A stretch of DNA of 64,000 nucleotides from NCBI GenBank assembly GCA_945957605.1, contig CAMFLR010000007.1, forward strand, positions 310,001 through 374,000, written 5' to 3'. Positions 43,657 through 53,373 of this stretch are shown here, one piece after another (position 1 is the stretch's first letter; the number at the start of each line of letters is the position of its first letter). The translations under genes and the position numbers were made by a program. The DNA comes from an uncultured Isosphaeraceae bacterium (GTDB lineage Bacteria; Planctomycetota; Planctomycetia; Isosphaerales; Isosphaeraceae). Under the pieces are notes generated by a model. It was not told the origin of the DNA and did not search any database. It worked only from the letters and a program-made list of their open reading frames with translations.

Positions 43657-44685
43657 TCAATATGCGTCGGAGCTGATCACCTCGTTACCGTTCGGCGTAC
43701 TGACGCCGAGCCAGGTTGTGGGATTGATCGTGTTCTTGAAGAACTTCACGCTACCGTCGCACATCACGGCGTTCACGCCGCCGGCGTGCCAGCTTCGCGC
43801 ACCCAGGTAAACTACCGGGTACTGGGCACCTGGGGGAGTAATCGACGAACCATTGCACGGCGGACTCTGCTGTGAGCAACCGCCATTGCCCATCATGTCG
43901 GGATAGGTGCTGTTGGGTGTCAAAATGCCATTAAACGAAGTGCCTGGGCCCCACCACGTGTAACCGCGCAAGTCATTATCGTCCGCGGGGTTTGCGATGC
44001 GGGCTTCCGACGCCATCAGCGTGTTGCTTGTGCCGTCGGTAATCGTCGAGATTTTCGCGGGGGGGAGCGTGGCGAAGCCGACCGCGTAACCGGTGTCGTC
44101 GATGAACGGGGAGCCCATGTCGGTGAAGGGCGCGGCGCCGCTGAAACGAACTTGCACGGCCGGATTCGAGGGCAGGGGGATGGTGTACGCCCCGGTTTGC
44201 GCCTGGTCGGTGTTGCCGTAGTTCACGACATAGTTGTGATAACGCGTTTGGTTGCCGGCGCGAGCCCTGCCCGCGCTAGGGTCGGTCGGACACATGAACG
44301 TTTTCACTTGAGAATAGGCGACGGTTGTGTTCGCTGCACCAGCGTAGCGCATGTAACCGTCGGCTGCGCCGCCGCTGGGGTTGTTACTACCGTAGAAGTT
44401 GTAGGAATTGGCGAGTGCCGTTCCTTCCATGAAGGGAAGGACGAACACACACCAGGTACCCCAGCAACAGCCTTTTTCGCCCGGCGGGAACGAGCCGTTG
44501 GAACTCTCGTAGTTGTGCACGGCGAGGCCAATTTGCTTGAGATTGTTGACGCACTGGGCGCGTCGAGCCGCTTCACGCGCGGCCTGGACTGCAGGGAGGA
44601 GCAGGGCAATCAGCACGGCGATGATGGCGATTACCACGAGCAGTTCGATGAGCGTGAAGGCCGACCTCAGACGAGTTCGCGACAT
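43657..44685 (-). CDS. DUF1559 pseudopilin-like protein
   Basis: This 342-residue protein has a type IV prepilin/type II pseudopilin N-terminus: [20 protein letters not shown] after a short basic leader, cleaved before Phe, followed by [30 protein letters not shown]. The body is the DUF1559 (SBP_bac_10) domain, and the C-terminus has the H-x9-DG motif, HAGGVNAVMCDG, then GNEVISSDAY. Planctomycetes carry dozens of these. They are thought to be exported, possibly as structural or adhesive surface proteins, but the function is not established. It is closely similar in layout to the copy at 51610. It has its own promoter region to the right. Confidence 0.93.
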   Translation of the reverse strand: MSRTRLRSAFTLIELLVVIAIIAVLIALLLPAVQAAREAARRAQCVNNLKQIGLAVHNYESSNGSFPPGEKGCCWGTWCVFVLPFMEGTALANSYNFYGSNNPSGGAADGYMRYAGAANTTVAYSQVKTFMCPTDPSAGRARAGNQTRYHNYVVNYGNTDQAQTGAYTIPLPSNPAVQVRFSGAAPFTDMGSPFIDDTGYAVGFATLPPAKISTITDGTSNTLMASEARIANPADDNDLRGYTWWGPGTSFNGILTPNSTYPDMMGNGGCSQQSPPCNGSSITPPGAQYPVVYLGARSWHAGGVNAVMCDGSVKFFKNTINPTTWLGVSTPNGNEVISSDAY

Positions 44686-45677
44686 GGAGCTTTCCTCCAG
44701 GGAACGAGAGGGGACTGTGGAACACTACTTGCGCGCGACACCGAATTGAGAGTCAATCAGCGGCGAGTTAAATACGCAGTCCTCCGACGGGATAACGGAG
44801 CATATATGGCGTACGCGGGAAGACGCTGCCAGTGCTCAAGGCGCAAGGGCGCACATCGTTCGAGACAGGGACGCCCTTGCCAGGCTCGCTGCCGATTGAG
44901 GCATTCAGGGAGAGGATACTACGAATGGACCGGTCCGAGAGGACCGTGGGACACGGAGAGCTGTGACCTGAAGGATGATAGTAGTCAAGAAGTTCGCACA
45001 TCACAAGTCTCTTCGGCAAAAAGTTTGCAAATCTGTCGTTCGCGCAAAAATGCCTGTTTTTTGAGCAATTTTGCTGCAAGCCAATAAGCAAGCCGAACTT
45101 TTTTGCCATGTCGTTGACAGTTCTATACAAAAAAACTCGACGTAAACGTATTCCTTAAGAATGAAATTCTCCTATTCTTTTGAGATTGTCGGATATGATG
45201 TGAGTCGATCCTTTGTGGTCATCGCTGCCATTCAAGTTTGGCCAAATCGCGGGCTGTAGTTTCTTTTCGGGCTGGATCTTCGAAGAAGATTACTATTCGA
45301 TTAAAATTGCTGGCGCGAGTTGCAGAGGCGGCTTTTTTTGGAATACTCGGTTCGAACGTGCAGGTTGCCCAAAGAGGCTGCACGCAGGAAACGGGAGCGA
45401 TTCCGCGCCAGACGATTGTCAGGGCGAAATTGGGCGACCAAGGCAGGTATGTTCCCTCGCGAATTTGCTGGGGAGCGAAGCGGCGGACCAACGCCCAGGG
45501 AGAATGCGGCGGTTCGCATGCGAATGGCCGGATATGAGACGCCAAATTGTGCCGTGAACAGAGACGAGGGCAGGGGGTGTCAAGATCGCGGCGGTACGTT
45601 ACGATAATGGCGCACCTGGATGAGCTCGTCCGGGGCTGCTCTCAGGCTTTGGGTCGTCGGGAGGGAGCCGCTCAGCG
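44686..45677. other. Long intergenic region, nothing identified
   Basis: Almost 1 kb separates the divergent DUF1559 and DAC-like genes. It contains overlapping short open frames on both strands (for example between 45213 and 45557), but none has a recognisable family, good start or planctomycete-like codon pattern. A stretch rich in A and T (45105-45200) is a plausible promoter location. I see no tRNA or strong terminator. Confidence 0.35.
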
Positions 45678-47084
45678 ATGATTGATGAGGTAGATGTCTT
45701 TCAAGCTCGTGGGCAAACTCCTTCGCGCATTCTTGGGCTTTATCAGACGTTTTTTCGCCGTTATGTCGAGCATTTCTTTCCGGACGCCGTTCTCGAGGCC
45801 GCCGGCGATCGCAGCATTCTTAGCCCTGAGCCCAACACGCGGAAAACGTATTACCGGGTGATCGAAGACCCGGCAGGCGTTGGGGTTGAGATCGACTGGT
45901 TCGGTACGCGCTACTCGCTGCAACCCAGCAGCCCCGCGCCTTTTTTGCCGGCCGAGAGAAAACTGATCGACCTGATCCTCAATTTGCTCGACATGCGGTA
46001 TCGCTCGATGTTCGAACTCGAAACATCGCAGCTCACCGACATGTTTCACTTCGCAATCGAGGACATGATCGTCACCGATTTCCTCGACGCCCCTTTTCCC
46101 CACCGAATTCCTGCCGCAATCGAGGCGCTTCGAGTCGCTGCGCTCTCGACGTACGAAAATCGCCGGGTGTCCACGGGCGCGCTGCTGCTCGGTACGCCGC
46201 ACGATCCGGCATCTCCCCTCCGCCCGACTCTCGCCGGCGCTCCGCGTTACAACGTGCGGTTGACGGCGATCAAGGGGTTCCATCGACTTTGCGACGGCGT
46301 AAAGACGGTCTACCTGGTCGATAATCAGGGCGACTTGATTCGCGCGATCGACATTCACCGCTGGGCTGAGCGAACACAAGGGAGCGAACCGCTCGCGACG
46401 CCTTGTCCGCGGCCATACCACGGTCACGCCCTGGCGACCAGGAACGGCCGCCACATCTGTCTTGTGCTCACACCGTCGCAGGAAATCAAGATTTTCTCCC
46501 ACGGATCGCTCGCGTTTTCGTTCAGCGACGCCCGCTGGCGGATGCTCGACATTCCAACGAAGTTCGAAGGCTGGTGCACGGCGGTCGGTCCAACTGTCGC
46601 TCCCGAAATGGCTCGGGTGATCTTCCAGGCCGCGCTCAACCTGAGCGAAGCACGCAGGGGCGCCCTCTTCGTCGTCACGCGAGACGCGGTGAACTCGCTC
46701 TCGCAACTGATCGCGCCAGCCGACCGAATCGTCGATGAGATTGCCGAAGACGATCCCCACGATCCCGACAACCTTTCACCGCGCGTGGCAAAACGGTCGC
46801 TGCATCATTTGGTGCGCAATCAGACGCTGCTGGATTTGGACGCGACGGTCATCGAGTCGCTTGCGTGCATCGATGGGGCGGTTGTCGTCGATCGCCAAGG
46901 TCGCTTGCTGACGTTTGGGGCGATATTGCGGATTGCCCCCGAAGTGTTGCGCGTGGCGCGAGCGGTTGAAGGAGCGCGAACTTTGGCGGCGCTTGCGGCT
47001 TCGTTCCATGGTCCGACTTTGAAGATCAGCGAGGACGGGAAGATCACAATGTTCTTGGGTGGTAGGCGCGTTTGGGATCTGTAA
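45678..47084 (+). CDS. Protein with C-terminal degenerate diadenylate-cyclase-like (DisA_N) domain
   Basis: This 468-residue soluble protein has an uncharacterised N-terminal half (about residues 1-250; VEIDWFGTRYSLQP, FEDMFHFAIEDMIV-like segments). The C-terminal half follows the diadenylate-cyclase fold: GALFVVTRD (strand 1), a helix LLDLDATVIESLACI, the intact substrate motif IDGAVVVDRQGRLLTFGAIL (Asp399-Gly-Ala401), and EGARTLAALAAS where cyclases have L-G-T-R-H-R-A-A. Only the first Arg (Arg434) of the RHR motif remains, followed by Thr-Leu. KISEDGKITMF replaces the usual SEE-x-G strand. Loss of RHR makes cyclase activity unlikely and a nucleotide-sensing role more plausible. The gene is monocistronic. 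Confidence 0.78.
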   Translation: MIDEVDVFQARGQTPSRILGLYQTFFRRYVEHFFPDAVLEAAGDRSILSPEPNTRKTYYRVIEDPAGVGVEIDWFGTRYSLQPSSPAPFLPAERKLIDLILNLLDMRYRSMFELETSQLTDMFHFAIEDMIVTDFLDAPFPHRIPAAIEALRVAALSTYENRRVSTGALLLGTPHDPASPLRPTLAGAPRYNVRLTAIKGFHRLCDGVKTVYLVDNQGDLIRAIDIHRWAERTQGSEPLATPCPRPYHGHALATRNGRHICLVLTPSQEIKIFSHGSLAFSFSDARWRMLDIPTKFEGWCTAVGPTVAPEMARVIFQAALNLSEARRGALFVVTRDAVNSLSQLIAPADRIVDEIAEDDPHDPDNLSPRVAKRSLHHLVRNQTLLDLDATVIESLACIDGAVVVDRQGRLLTFGAILRIAPEVLRVARAVEGARTLAALAASFHGPTLKISEDGKITMFLGGRRVWDL

Positions 47085-47259
47085 GGCTTAAAAACGTTTA
47101 AAAAAAGACAACATCTGGACCGCGACGGGGCGTTCCTTCGCGCGAAATTCAAAAAAATCGCGCCTCGATACAAGAAAACGCTCCAGCTCTCATAACTCCC
47201 TTATAGAGAGCTGGTCGACGCCAACCCGGACCAGGCTCAAACGCACTTGTTTAGGGAAC

Positions 47260-47323
47260 GCTCCTCTTCTTGCCGAGAGGAGCACGCGTGAGGCTGGGTG
47301 GCCTGTGCGGGTTGCCCAGCCTC
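47260..47323. terminator. Two successive hairpins between convergent genes
   Basis: GCTCCTCT (47260-47267) pairs with AGAGGAGC (47276-47283). GAGGCTGGG (47290-47298) pairs with CCCAGCCTC (47315-47323), which is followed by CGTATTTTAA. The pair lies between the end of the DAC-like gene and the end of the histidine-kinase gene and probably terminates one or both. Neither has a long perfect T-run. Confidence 0.5.
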
Positions 47324-47329
47324 CGTATT

Positions 47330-50300
47330 TTAACGCGTCTGAAGCATGCTCAGAAGCGCCGTGAGTGATTTGTAATCGACCGGTTTGACCAGGTGGTGGT
47401 CGAAGCCGGCGAGGAGCGACGATGCTCGATCTTCTTCACGGCCATATCCCGAGCAGGCGATCAGAAGCATATTCGGGGTGACGGCGGTTGCGCGTAGCTC
47501 GCGGGCGAGTTCGTAACCGTCCATCCCAGGCAAGCCGATGTCGAGAATCGCGACGTCGAACGGTAACTTGCGCGCTGCTTCGAGCGCGGAAGTCGCCTCG
47601 CTCGCTGGGACGACTGCATGCCCTGCGCGAGTGAGTAACAGCTTCATACCGAGGAGAATGTCGGGCGAGTCCTCGACGACGAGGATTTGAAGCGGGCGCT
47701 TCGGTATTTGGGAAGACGCTGGCTGTGTGGGTTTCTGGTCAATTGTATCTTGGGGAATGGGCAACCAAACGGAGAAGACGCTGCCTTTCCCTAATCCATC
47801 GCTCGACGCCTCGACGCGACCGCCGTGCATGATGGCCAATCGCTGCGCGACCGCGAGACCAACACCGAGGCCGCCGGGCGTGCGGTCGAGCGAAGTATCG
47901 ATCTGCGTGAAAAGGTCGAAGATTCCGCCGATTTTTTCGGGCGCAATGCCAATGCCCGAATCCTTGACGCGGAACACAGCGCGCGAACCTTCGACACCCA
48001 TCGACACGAGAATCTCACCTTGCAGATTCGAGTACTTGGTCGCGTTTGTGAGGATATTGATCAACACTTGTTCCATTCGCGTGGGATCGGCATCGACCAT
48101 TAAGGGCGTCGTTTCCAGGTCGACCACAAGCTTCTGAAGCCGTGAGGCGATGACCGGTCGCACGTTGCTCAGCGCGCGCTGGGCAATCGCGACGAAATCT
48201 GCTCGTTCAGGCTTGAGCCGGATCTTGCCATGCGCGATTCGCGCAACGTCGAGCAAGTCGTCGGAGAGCCGAGTAAGGTTGCGCATCTGGCGATTGGCGG
48301 CTTCATAGGCCCATTCGATATCAGCCGGTTCGGCCTCGGGCATTCGCAGAACTTGAAGCGCATTCGAAACGCCGGCCAGGGGATTGCGCAGCTCGTGGGC
48401 CAGCATCGCCAGAAACTCGTCCTTATGGCGATCGGCTTCCTGAAGCTTGCGTTCAACCGCCTTACGCTCGGTGATATCGAGCGCTGCACCCGTTATGCCA
48501 ATGACTTTTCCCGCAGCATTTCGCGATGGTTCGATAAACATTTCAAAATGATATTCAGAACCTTCGATCGTATGGCAAACCTCCGTACGAATACCAACGC
48601 CCGACTCCATCACGCGGCGCTTCAGCTCGGCACGCTGATCGGTGAGCGCGCGGTCGGGATAGACTTCGTAGTCTGTCTTGCCAATGAATCTTTCAGGCGG
48701 GAGACCGAGCGGCGGATTGTCGATCCACGTATATCGTAGGTCGAGGTCCTGGTTGAAGACGGCGAGCCTTGCGGTTTTTACCGCGGTCTTGAGTCGCTCG
48801 GTCGTCAGGATTAACTCGTATTCAGCCTTCTTCCGCTCAGTGATGTCGCGAACGGCAAAAAGCCCTCGAAGCGGCGTTCGTGCCCCTTCGCTGTCGGACG
48901 CAAAGAAGACCTGGTACCTCACGGCGACCCAACGTGCGTCGCTTTCCGGTCGATTGAGACGAATCTCGAGTGCGCACTGACCATCGCCCGCCGGGTCAAC
49001 GCTGCTTGACTTCTGCGTAAGAAAATGCTCGCGATCGTCGGCGTGCCAGAGTTCGACCAAGGCGCCTCGAGTAATCGTGACGCTTTCCGGCGGCAAGCCG
49101 AGAATCAACGCTGCCTCGCCGGGAAGGTGAACGAGGTCGGTCCGATAATCGATCTCGCCGATGGCGACTCCGGCGACCTCCGTGCCAATGCGCAGGCGCT
49201 CTTCGTTGCGGCGAATCTGTTCTTGCGCTTGCTTCGAAGCGGAAATGTCGACCGAGACGCCGAAAAGCCGCGGGCGTGAACCGACGTCAGCGTGCGACCG
49301 GCCGCGAACCTCGAGCCAGATTTCCTTACCATTATCGGGGCGGATTAAACGCGCTTCGATACGGAAGTCTCGGCCCGTTTCGATCGCGGCGGTAACCGCC
49401 TCGCTCATCCGCGCACGGTCATCGTGGTGAATGTGTTCAAGGCCAAGGTCGTTGGGATTGAGCGTGAAGCCGAGAACATCTGCACAATTGTCGCTCGCGG
49501 CCATCGAACCGCTTGCAACGCCCCATTCCCAGACCACCATACGCGCCGATGAAACGGCCAGCGCGAGCCGATCCTGGGCGGCTTGGTAGGCAGATTCACG
49601 CTCTTTTTGTTCGGTGATATCGCGTACGGCATAAAGGCCGCGTGTCGGCCGCATTTCGCCGTCGGGCGTTTTTTCGAAGAAGACTCGTTGGCGAATTGCT
49701 AGCCATCGAAGCTGGCCGTCGAGTCGAATGATTCGGACCTCGAGCGAGAGTTCGCCGCTTCCCGCTGGGTCGAGAGTCTCGTTCAACGCGCGCAGCATTG
49801 CTTCGCGATCTTCAGGATGGTACAGCTCGCGGATTTGCTCGCGAGGGACGACCATCTCGCGCGGTTCGTATCCGAAGAGCGCGGCCGATTCGGGCGAGAG
49901 ATGGACTTCGTTTGTGAGGTAGTCAACCTCGGAGATCGTGACGCCGGCGATCCCCGTTCCAAGTCGGAGTCTTTCCTCATTCCGCTTGAGAAGCTCGATA
50001 CTTCGCTTCGAGTCGCTAATGTCAACAGCGACTCCGCATAGCCTCGGTGCCATTCCGGGTCGCAGATGCACGCGACCGCGAATCTCACACCAATCAGTTA
50101 TTTCGCTGTCAACGCGTCTGATGCGCAACTGGTGGCAAAAGTCGCCCCCTAGCTCGATCGCTCGTTGAACTGCGACACGAAATCCAGGGACATCATCCGC
50201 ATGAATTCGGCTCCACACGTGGTCGATCGTCGAACGCTGTTCGCCCACGACGTTGCGATCATTGTCTTGTGTGAAAAAGAATGAATTTGTTTGTCGGTCA

Positions 50301-50833
50301 GACTCCCAGACCGCCATCCGAGACGCCTGAAGCGCCATCGTGAGGCGTTCTTCATTCTCCTTGATCTTTACTTCTGCTTCTTTACGTTCGGTTATGTCGA
50401 CGACGACACCACGCGACACCACCGGACGCAACTTTCCCGTAGCCGGATCGGTATCAAATTCAGTATGCCCGCGTGCCATGACCCAGCGCACAGTTCCATC
50501 TTTCTGAATGACCCGATGCTCGATATCGAACTTTCCCTTCCCATTCGGGTCGAGCGATCGAGTCGCCGCTTCGTAAACGAGAGGCAAATCGTCAGGATGA
50601 GTCGATGCCGGTAAGGACTCTGGCGTTAAATTCACGCCTGGCGCGATGCCGAGGATCGTCGACAGTTGCGGCGAAGCATCGAACGTGTTGCGGATGTGAT
50701 CGGCCTCGTATGTTCCAAATCCCGCCGCCTCGACCGCGCTTCGCCAGCGCTCGGGGCCAGGACGGGATGCCTGACCTTCGCCGATCGGGCGATTCGGTGC
50801 GTCGGATCTTGGTTTAGCTTGGGATTCCGACAT
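47330..50833 (-). CDS. Hybrid sensor histidine kinase, six PAS domains, HisKA, HATPase and receiver
   Basis: This 1167-residue kinase has no membrane helices, so it senses inside the cell. Six PAS/PAC units are followed by HisKA (His813 in AHELRNPLAG), an HATPase (NILTNATKYS, DSGIGIAPEKIG, GLGVGLAVAQR) and a receiver with phospho-acceptor Asp1098 in AILDIGLPGMDGYE. PAS 2-3 and PAS 4-5 form a duplicated pair. The last PAS lies just before the helix leading to the His box. ATG 50833 is used because the open frame upstream has no coding character. There is no adjacent response regulator, so phosphate may go through an Hpt protein elsewhere. Cofactor-binding residues in the PAS units are not obvious. 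Confidence 0.93.
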   Translation of the reverse strand: MSESQAKPRSDAPNRPIGEGQASRPGPERWRSAVEAAGFGTYEADHIRNTFDASPQLSTILGIAPGVNLTPESLPASTHPDDLPLVYEAATRSLDPNGKGKFDIEHRVIQKDGTVRWVMARGHTEFDTDPATGKLRPVVSRGVVVDITERKEAEVKIKENEERLTMALQASRMAVWESDRQTNSFFFTQDNDRNVVGEQRSTIDHVWSRIHADDVPGFRVAVQRAIELGGDFCHQLRIRRVDSEITDWCEIRGRVHLRPGMAPRLCGVAVDISDSKRSIELLKRNEERLRLGTGIAGVTISEVDYLTNEVHLSPESAALFGYEPREMVVPREQIRELYHPEDREAMLRALNETLDPAGSGELSLEVRIIRLDGQLRWLAIRQRVFFEKTPDGEMRPTRGLYAVRDITEQKERESAYQAAQDRLALAVSSARMVVWEWGVASGSMAASDNCADVLGFTLNPNDLGLEHIHHDDRARMSEAVTAAIETGRDFRIEARLIRPDNGKEIWLEVRGRSHADVGSRPRLFGVSVDISASKQAQEQIRRNEERLRIGTEVAGVAIGEIDYRTDLVHLPGEAALILGLPPESVTITRGALVELWHADDREHFLTQKSSSVDPAGDGQCALEIRLNRPESDARWVAVRYQVFFASDSEGARTPLRGLFAVRDITERKKAEYELILTTERLKTAVKTARLAVFNQDLDLRYTWIDNPPLGLPPERFIGKTDYEVYPDRALTDQRAELKRRVMESGVGIRTEVCHTIEGSEYHFEMFIEPSRNAAGKVIGITGAALDITERKAVERKLQEADRHKDEFLAMLAHELRNPLAGVSNALQVLRMPEAEPADIEWAYEAANRQMRNLTRLSDDLLDVARIAHGKIRLKPERADFVAIAQRALSNVRPVIASRLQKLVVDLETTPLMVDADPTRMEQVLINILTNATKYSNLQGEILVSMGVEGSRAVFRVKDSGIGIAPEKIGGIFDLFTQIDTSLDRTPGGLGVGLAVAQRLAIMHGGRVEASSDGLGKGSVFSVWLPIPQDTIDQKPTQPASSQIPKRPLQILVVEDSPDILLGMKLLLTRAGHAVVPASEATSALEAARKLPFDVAILDIGLPGMDGYELARELRATAVTPNMLLIACSGYGREEDRASSLLAGFDHHLVKPVDYKSLTALLSMLQTR

Positions 50834-51609
50834 TATGCCATCACTCACATCGTGCCTTGATAAGCGTGCGCGTGCCGTGCAAATCGCAGTTCTTATTCGT
50901 TCGTACTTTATCGGAAGAGTGAGTTTGAAAAGTCTGGTCAAATGAATCAAGACCGTCGCGGATCATATACTTACGATTTTCGGTCAGAGCGATCTGAGAT
51001 CGCTGATTGCGTTGCAATCGATCATCAAACGAGTTCCAAACCCCCAACTCGACACTGAGAGTCCCGGTAAGATAGGCAGGGGGATTGGGAGCGGTCTTTG
51101 AGGCTGACCTTGTAGAAATGGTGATTGCAGAGTCGAAGCCGCAACGCGCGTACCGTCTTCACATTCCAAATTGAACAGGTGAAACGGCGAGACTGAACTG
51201 CCAAAAACGAACACCGCGCGGACCGCAGGTTTGCCGATGCGCCTTCGGTTGAACGACGGGGCCTTCAGCGTCAAACACTTACGGTAAGTCAAACCATTGA
51301 GGACTGCTTAAGAGACCGTGAGTCAGTAACATGAAAGCCTGTTCAAGAATACGAAGTTATTTGAGCCCAATTCCAAAACAGGTAGGCACTTTAATCGTAA
51401 GGGTGAGCAAGGAAGCAAACCGAGCCTGTACCAGGTCAGGCGGTTGGCCTCACAGCTTTGATGAATGCACGAATAGTCTCAAGTTTGTATTTGACTGCGT
51501 TCGACTGCTTCAATACACCTAAAGACATCGTGCTAGAGAATTCGTTGATCCTTCCAGTTTCAAGTTCCCCCTTGGGCACTGCGTCCACGAACGCTGAAAG
51601 GAGATCGTC
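50834..51609. other. Intergenic region, nothing identified
   Basis: These 776 bases separate the divergent histidine-kinase and DUF1559 genes. Short open frames occur on both strands, the longest on the minus strand (50984-51292, about 100 codons), but it resembles no family. The right edge carries AAAGGAG (51597-51603), the ribosome site of the DUF1559 gene. Confidence 0.35.
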
Positions 51610-52659
51610 TTGAAGCGCACTCATTCCTCGGGTTTCACACTGATCGAGCTGTTAGTGGTGATTGCGATCATCGCTGTGCTTATTGCACTGTTATTGCCGG
51701 CCGTGCAGGCCGCGCGTGAAGCGGCTCGACGCGCCCAGTGCGTCAACAATCTGAAACAGTTTGGCCTAGCAATCCACAATTATCAGCAAACCGCCAATGC
51801 CATCCCGCCGGGCGATCTGACCAACGCCTGGGCCGATTTTTCGTCCACAGTCATGCTTTTGCCGTTCATGGAGCAGTCGCAACTGTATAATGCAATTAAC
51901 TTTGCGACGGCGCTTGCACCCGCGAATCCCGGCTGTCCCCAGAACACGACGGCGCAGTACACCGCCGTCAATTTCATGAGCTGCCCATCTGATTCCGATC
52001 GCTTAACGTCAGTCACAAGTCACTCGAATTACGGCCCGAATTTCGGTGCCGATCCCAACATCTATACGGCAGCTTTATCGCTTTGGACCGGCCCCTTTGC
52101 AATGGTTTCCTATAACGTGATCGGTGGCGGCGGCGCTCCGGGTGGACCGTTCAAGGGCTCGGTTAATCTGAACAATATTACGGACGGCACGAGCAACACG
52201 GCTGGCTATTCCGAACGCGTCAAAGGCATCGGCAACCTCTTTGTTTCGCCGCAACCGCTCGACGGGATGAATCCAAGCTCGACGCTTTTCCAGGGACAGG
52301 CCGCCTGGGCAACGAATCCGCAGCTCTTCTATCAAAACTGCAAGGCGTTGAACGTCGTCACGGCAGCACGAGCTGCGATGGGACAGTTCCTCCCTGCCGG
52401 TAGCGTTTGGTACACGGGTCATCCAAGTTCGTCGGGCTACACCCACGTGATGCCGCCCAACACCATCTCCTGCGAGTTTGACACGCAAGGATTCCAGCCG
52501 AACGGTGCGATCACGGCATCGAGCCGCCACTCCGGCGGGGCGAACGTTTTGATGATGGACGGCACCGTGAGGTTTGTGAAGTCGAGCATCAGCCCGCAGA
52601 CATGGTGGGCCCTCGGCTCGATGTCCGGCAATGAAGTCATCTCGGCCGATTCTTACTAG
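51610..52659 (+). CDS. DUF1559 pseudopilin-like protein
   Basis: This 349-residue paralogue of the protein at 43657 starts at TTG 51610, supported by AAAGGAG six bases upstream and by the exact placement of the prepilin leader (MKRTHSSG, then [20 protein letters not shown]). The DUF1559 body ends in [12 protein letters not shown] (H-x9-DG) and [10 protein letters not shown]. The small lipoprotein gene 55 bases downstream is a common companion of DUF1559 genes in planctomycetes. An assembly role at the cell surface through a type II secretion-like pseudopilus is inferred from the leader. Confidence 0.93.
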   Translation: MKRTHSSGFTLIELLVVIAIIAVLIALLLPAVQAAREAARRAQCVNNLKQFGLAIHNYQQTANAIPPGDLTNAWADFSSTVMLLPFMEQSQLYNAINFATALAPANPGCPQNTTAQYTAVNFMSCPSDSDRLTSVTSHSNYGPNFGADPNIYTAALSLWTGPFAMVSYNVIGGGGAPGGPFKGSVNLNNITDGTSNTAGYSERVKGIGNLFVSPQPLDGMNPSSTLFQGQAAWATNPQLFYQNCKALNVVTAARAAMGQFLPAGSVWYTGHPSSSGYTHVMPPNTISCEFDTQGFQPNGAITASSRHSGGANVLMMDGTVRFVKSSISPQTWWALGSMSGNEVISADSY

Positions 52660-52714
52660 TCGTGCGCTCGCAGTTTACCACCATAATTCAACCAGAAACG
52701 GTGCGAATCAACTC

Positions 52715-53089
52715 ATGAAACAAACTGCACGCGTACGCTGGATCGCGTTGGCCTCCCTGGGATTATTCGCAATCGCCGGCTGCGACGGCACTCCTCACGC
52801 GAGTTCGTCCACCGATTCGGCGACGGTCAAAGGCAAGGTCACGCGCAAAGGCAAACCGTTGGCCAAGATTCAGGTGATGTTCAACCCAGCGAACATCAAT
52901 CGGAAGTCGGCCCCTTCAGCAATCGCCACCGCCGACGCTGAAGGTCACTATCAGCTCACAACGCTCGTCGGCGAAAACGCTGTCTCGCTCGTGGGCGCAG
53001 AGGCCTCCAAGATCAACACGCTTAGCGGCTTCAACAAGGCGGTCAATTTGACATCTGGCGAGAATACCGTCGATCTTGCCGTGCCTTGA
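52715..53089 (+). CDS. Small lipoprotein with carboxypeptidase-regulatory-like fold
   Basis: This 124-residue protein has a lipoprotein signal (WIALASLGLFAIAGC, lipidated Cys near residue 23). The mature part (VKGKVTRKGKPLAKIQVMFNP, then ATADAEGHYQLTTLVG) matches the small beta-sandwich carboxypeptidase-regulatory-like/transthyretin-like lipoproteins that often follow DUF1559 genes. ATG 52715 sits right before the basic n-region, whereas the frame upstream has no coding character. Followed by a strong terminator, so it closes a two-gene unit. Its role is unknown. Confidence 0.85.
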   Translation: MKQTARVRWIALASLGLFAIAGCDGTPHASSSTDSATVKGKVTRKGKPLAKIQVMFNPANINRKSAPSAIATADAEGHYQLTTLVGENAVSLVGAEASKINTLSGFNKAVNLTSGENTVDLAVP

Positions 53090-53154
53090 TTCGCTGGTCC
53101 TCAATCGCGTCAGCAATCATCGCCGACGACGATTCGAACGCTGCGATAAAACGC

Positions 53155-53199
53155 TCTCCCAGCGAGAATCCTCCAATCTCGCTGGGAGATTCGCTTTTA
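53155..53199 (+). terminator. Intrinsic terminator after the lipoprotein gene
   Basis: The 13-base arm TCTCCCAGCGAGA (53155-53167) pairs perfectly with TCTCGCTGGGAGA (53177-53189) around a nine-base loop, followed by TTCGCTTTTA. It lies 65 bases beyond the lipoprotein stop. Confidence 0.8.
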
Positions 53200-53373
53200 T
53201 ATGGAATCATTCAAGTTAATCCCGATCGGGCGGTGGACACGTGCCGATCTGCTTCCCGGTTTTCAGATAACGAAACGACGATGAGTGATTTGCTCGATTG
53301 TTACTGCAAATCGGCTGCATTAGACTGAACGAGATTCGACATTCCTGCACTGGTCGACCAGGAGCCTAATGCC

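Noticed and set aside
44152-45087. Open frame of 311 codons on the + strand
   Set aside because: It is mostly antisense to a clear DUF1559 gene and has low-complexity, shadow-like composition.
45213-45557. Cluster of overlapping open frames on both strands
   Set aside because: Several frames are open at once, none has a good start or recognisable sequence, and they contradict one another.
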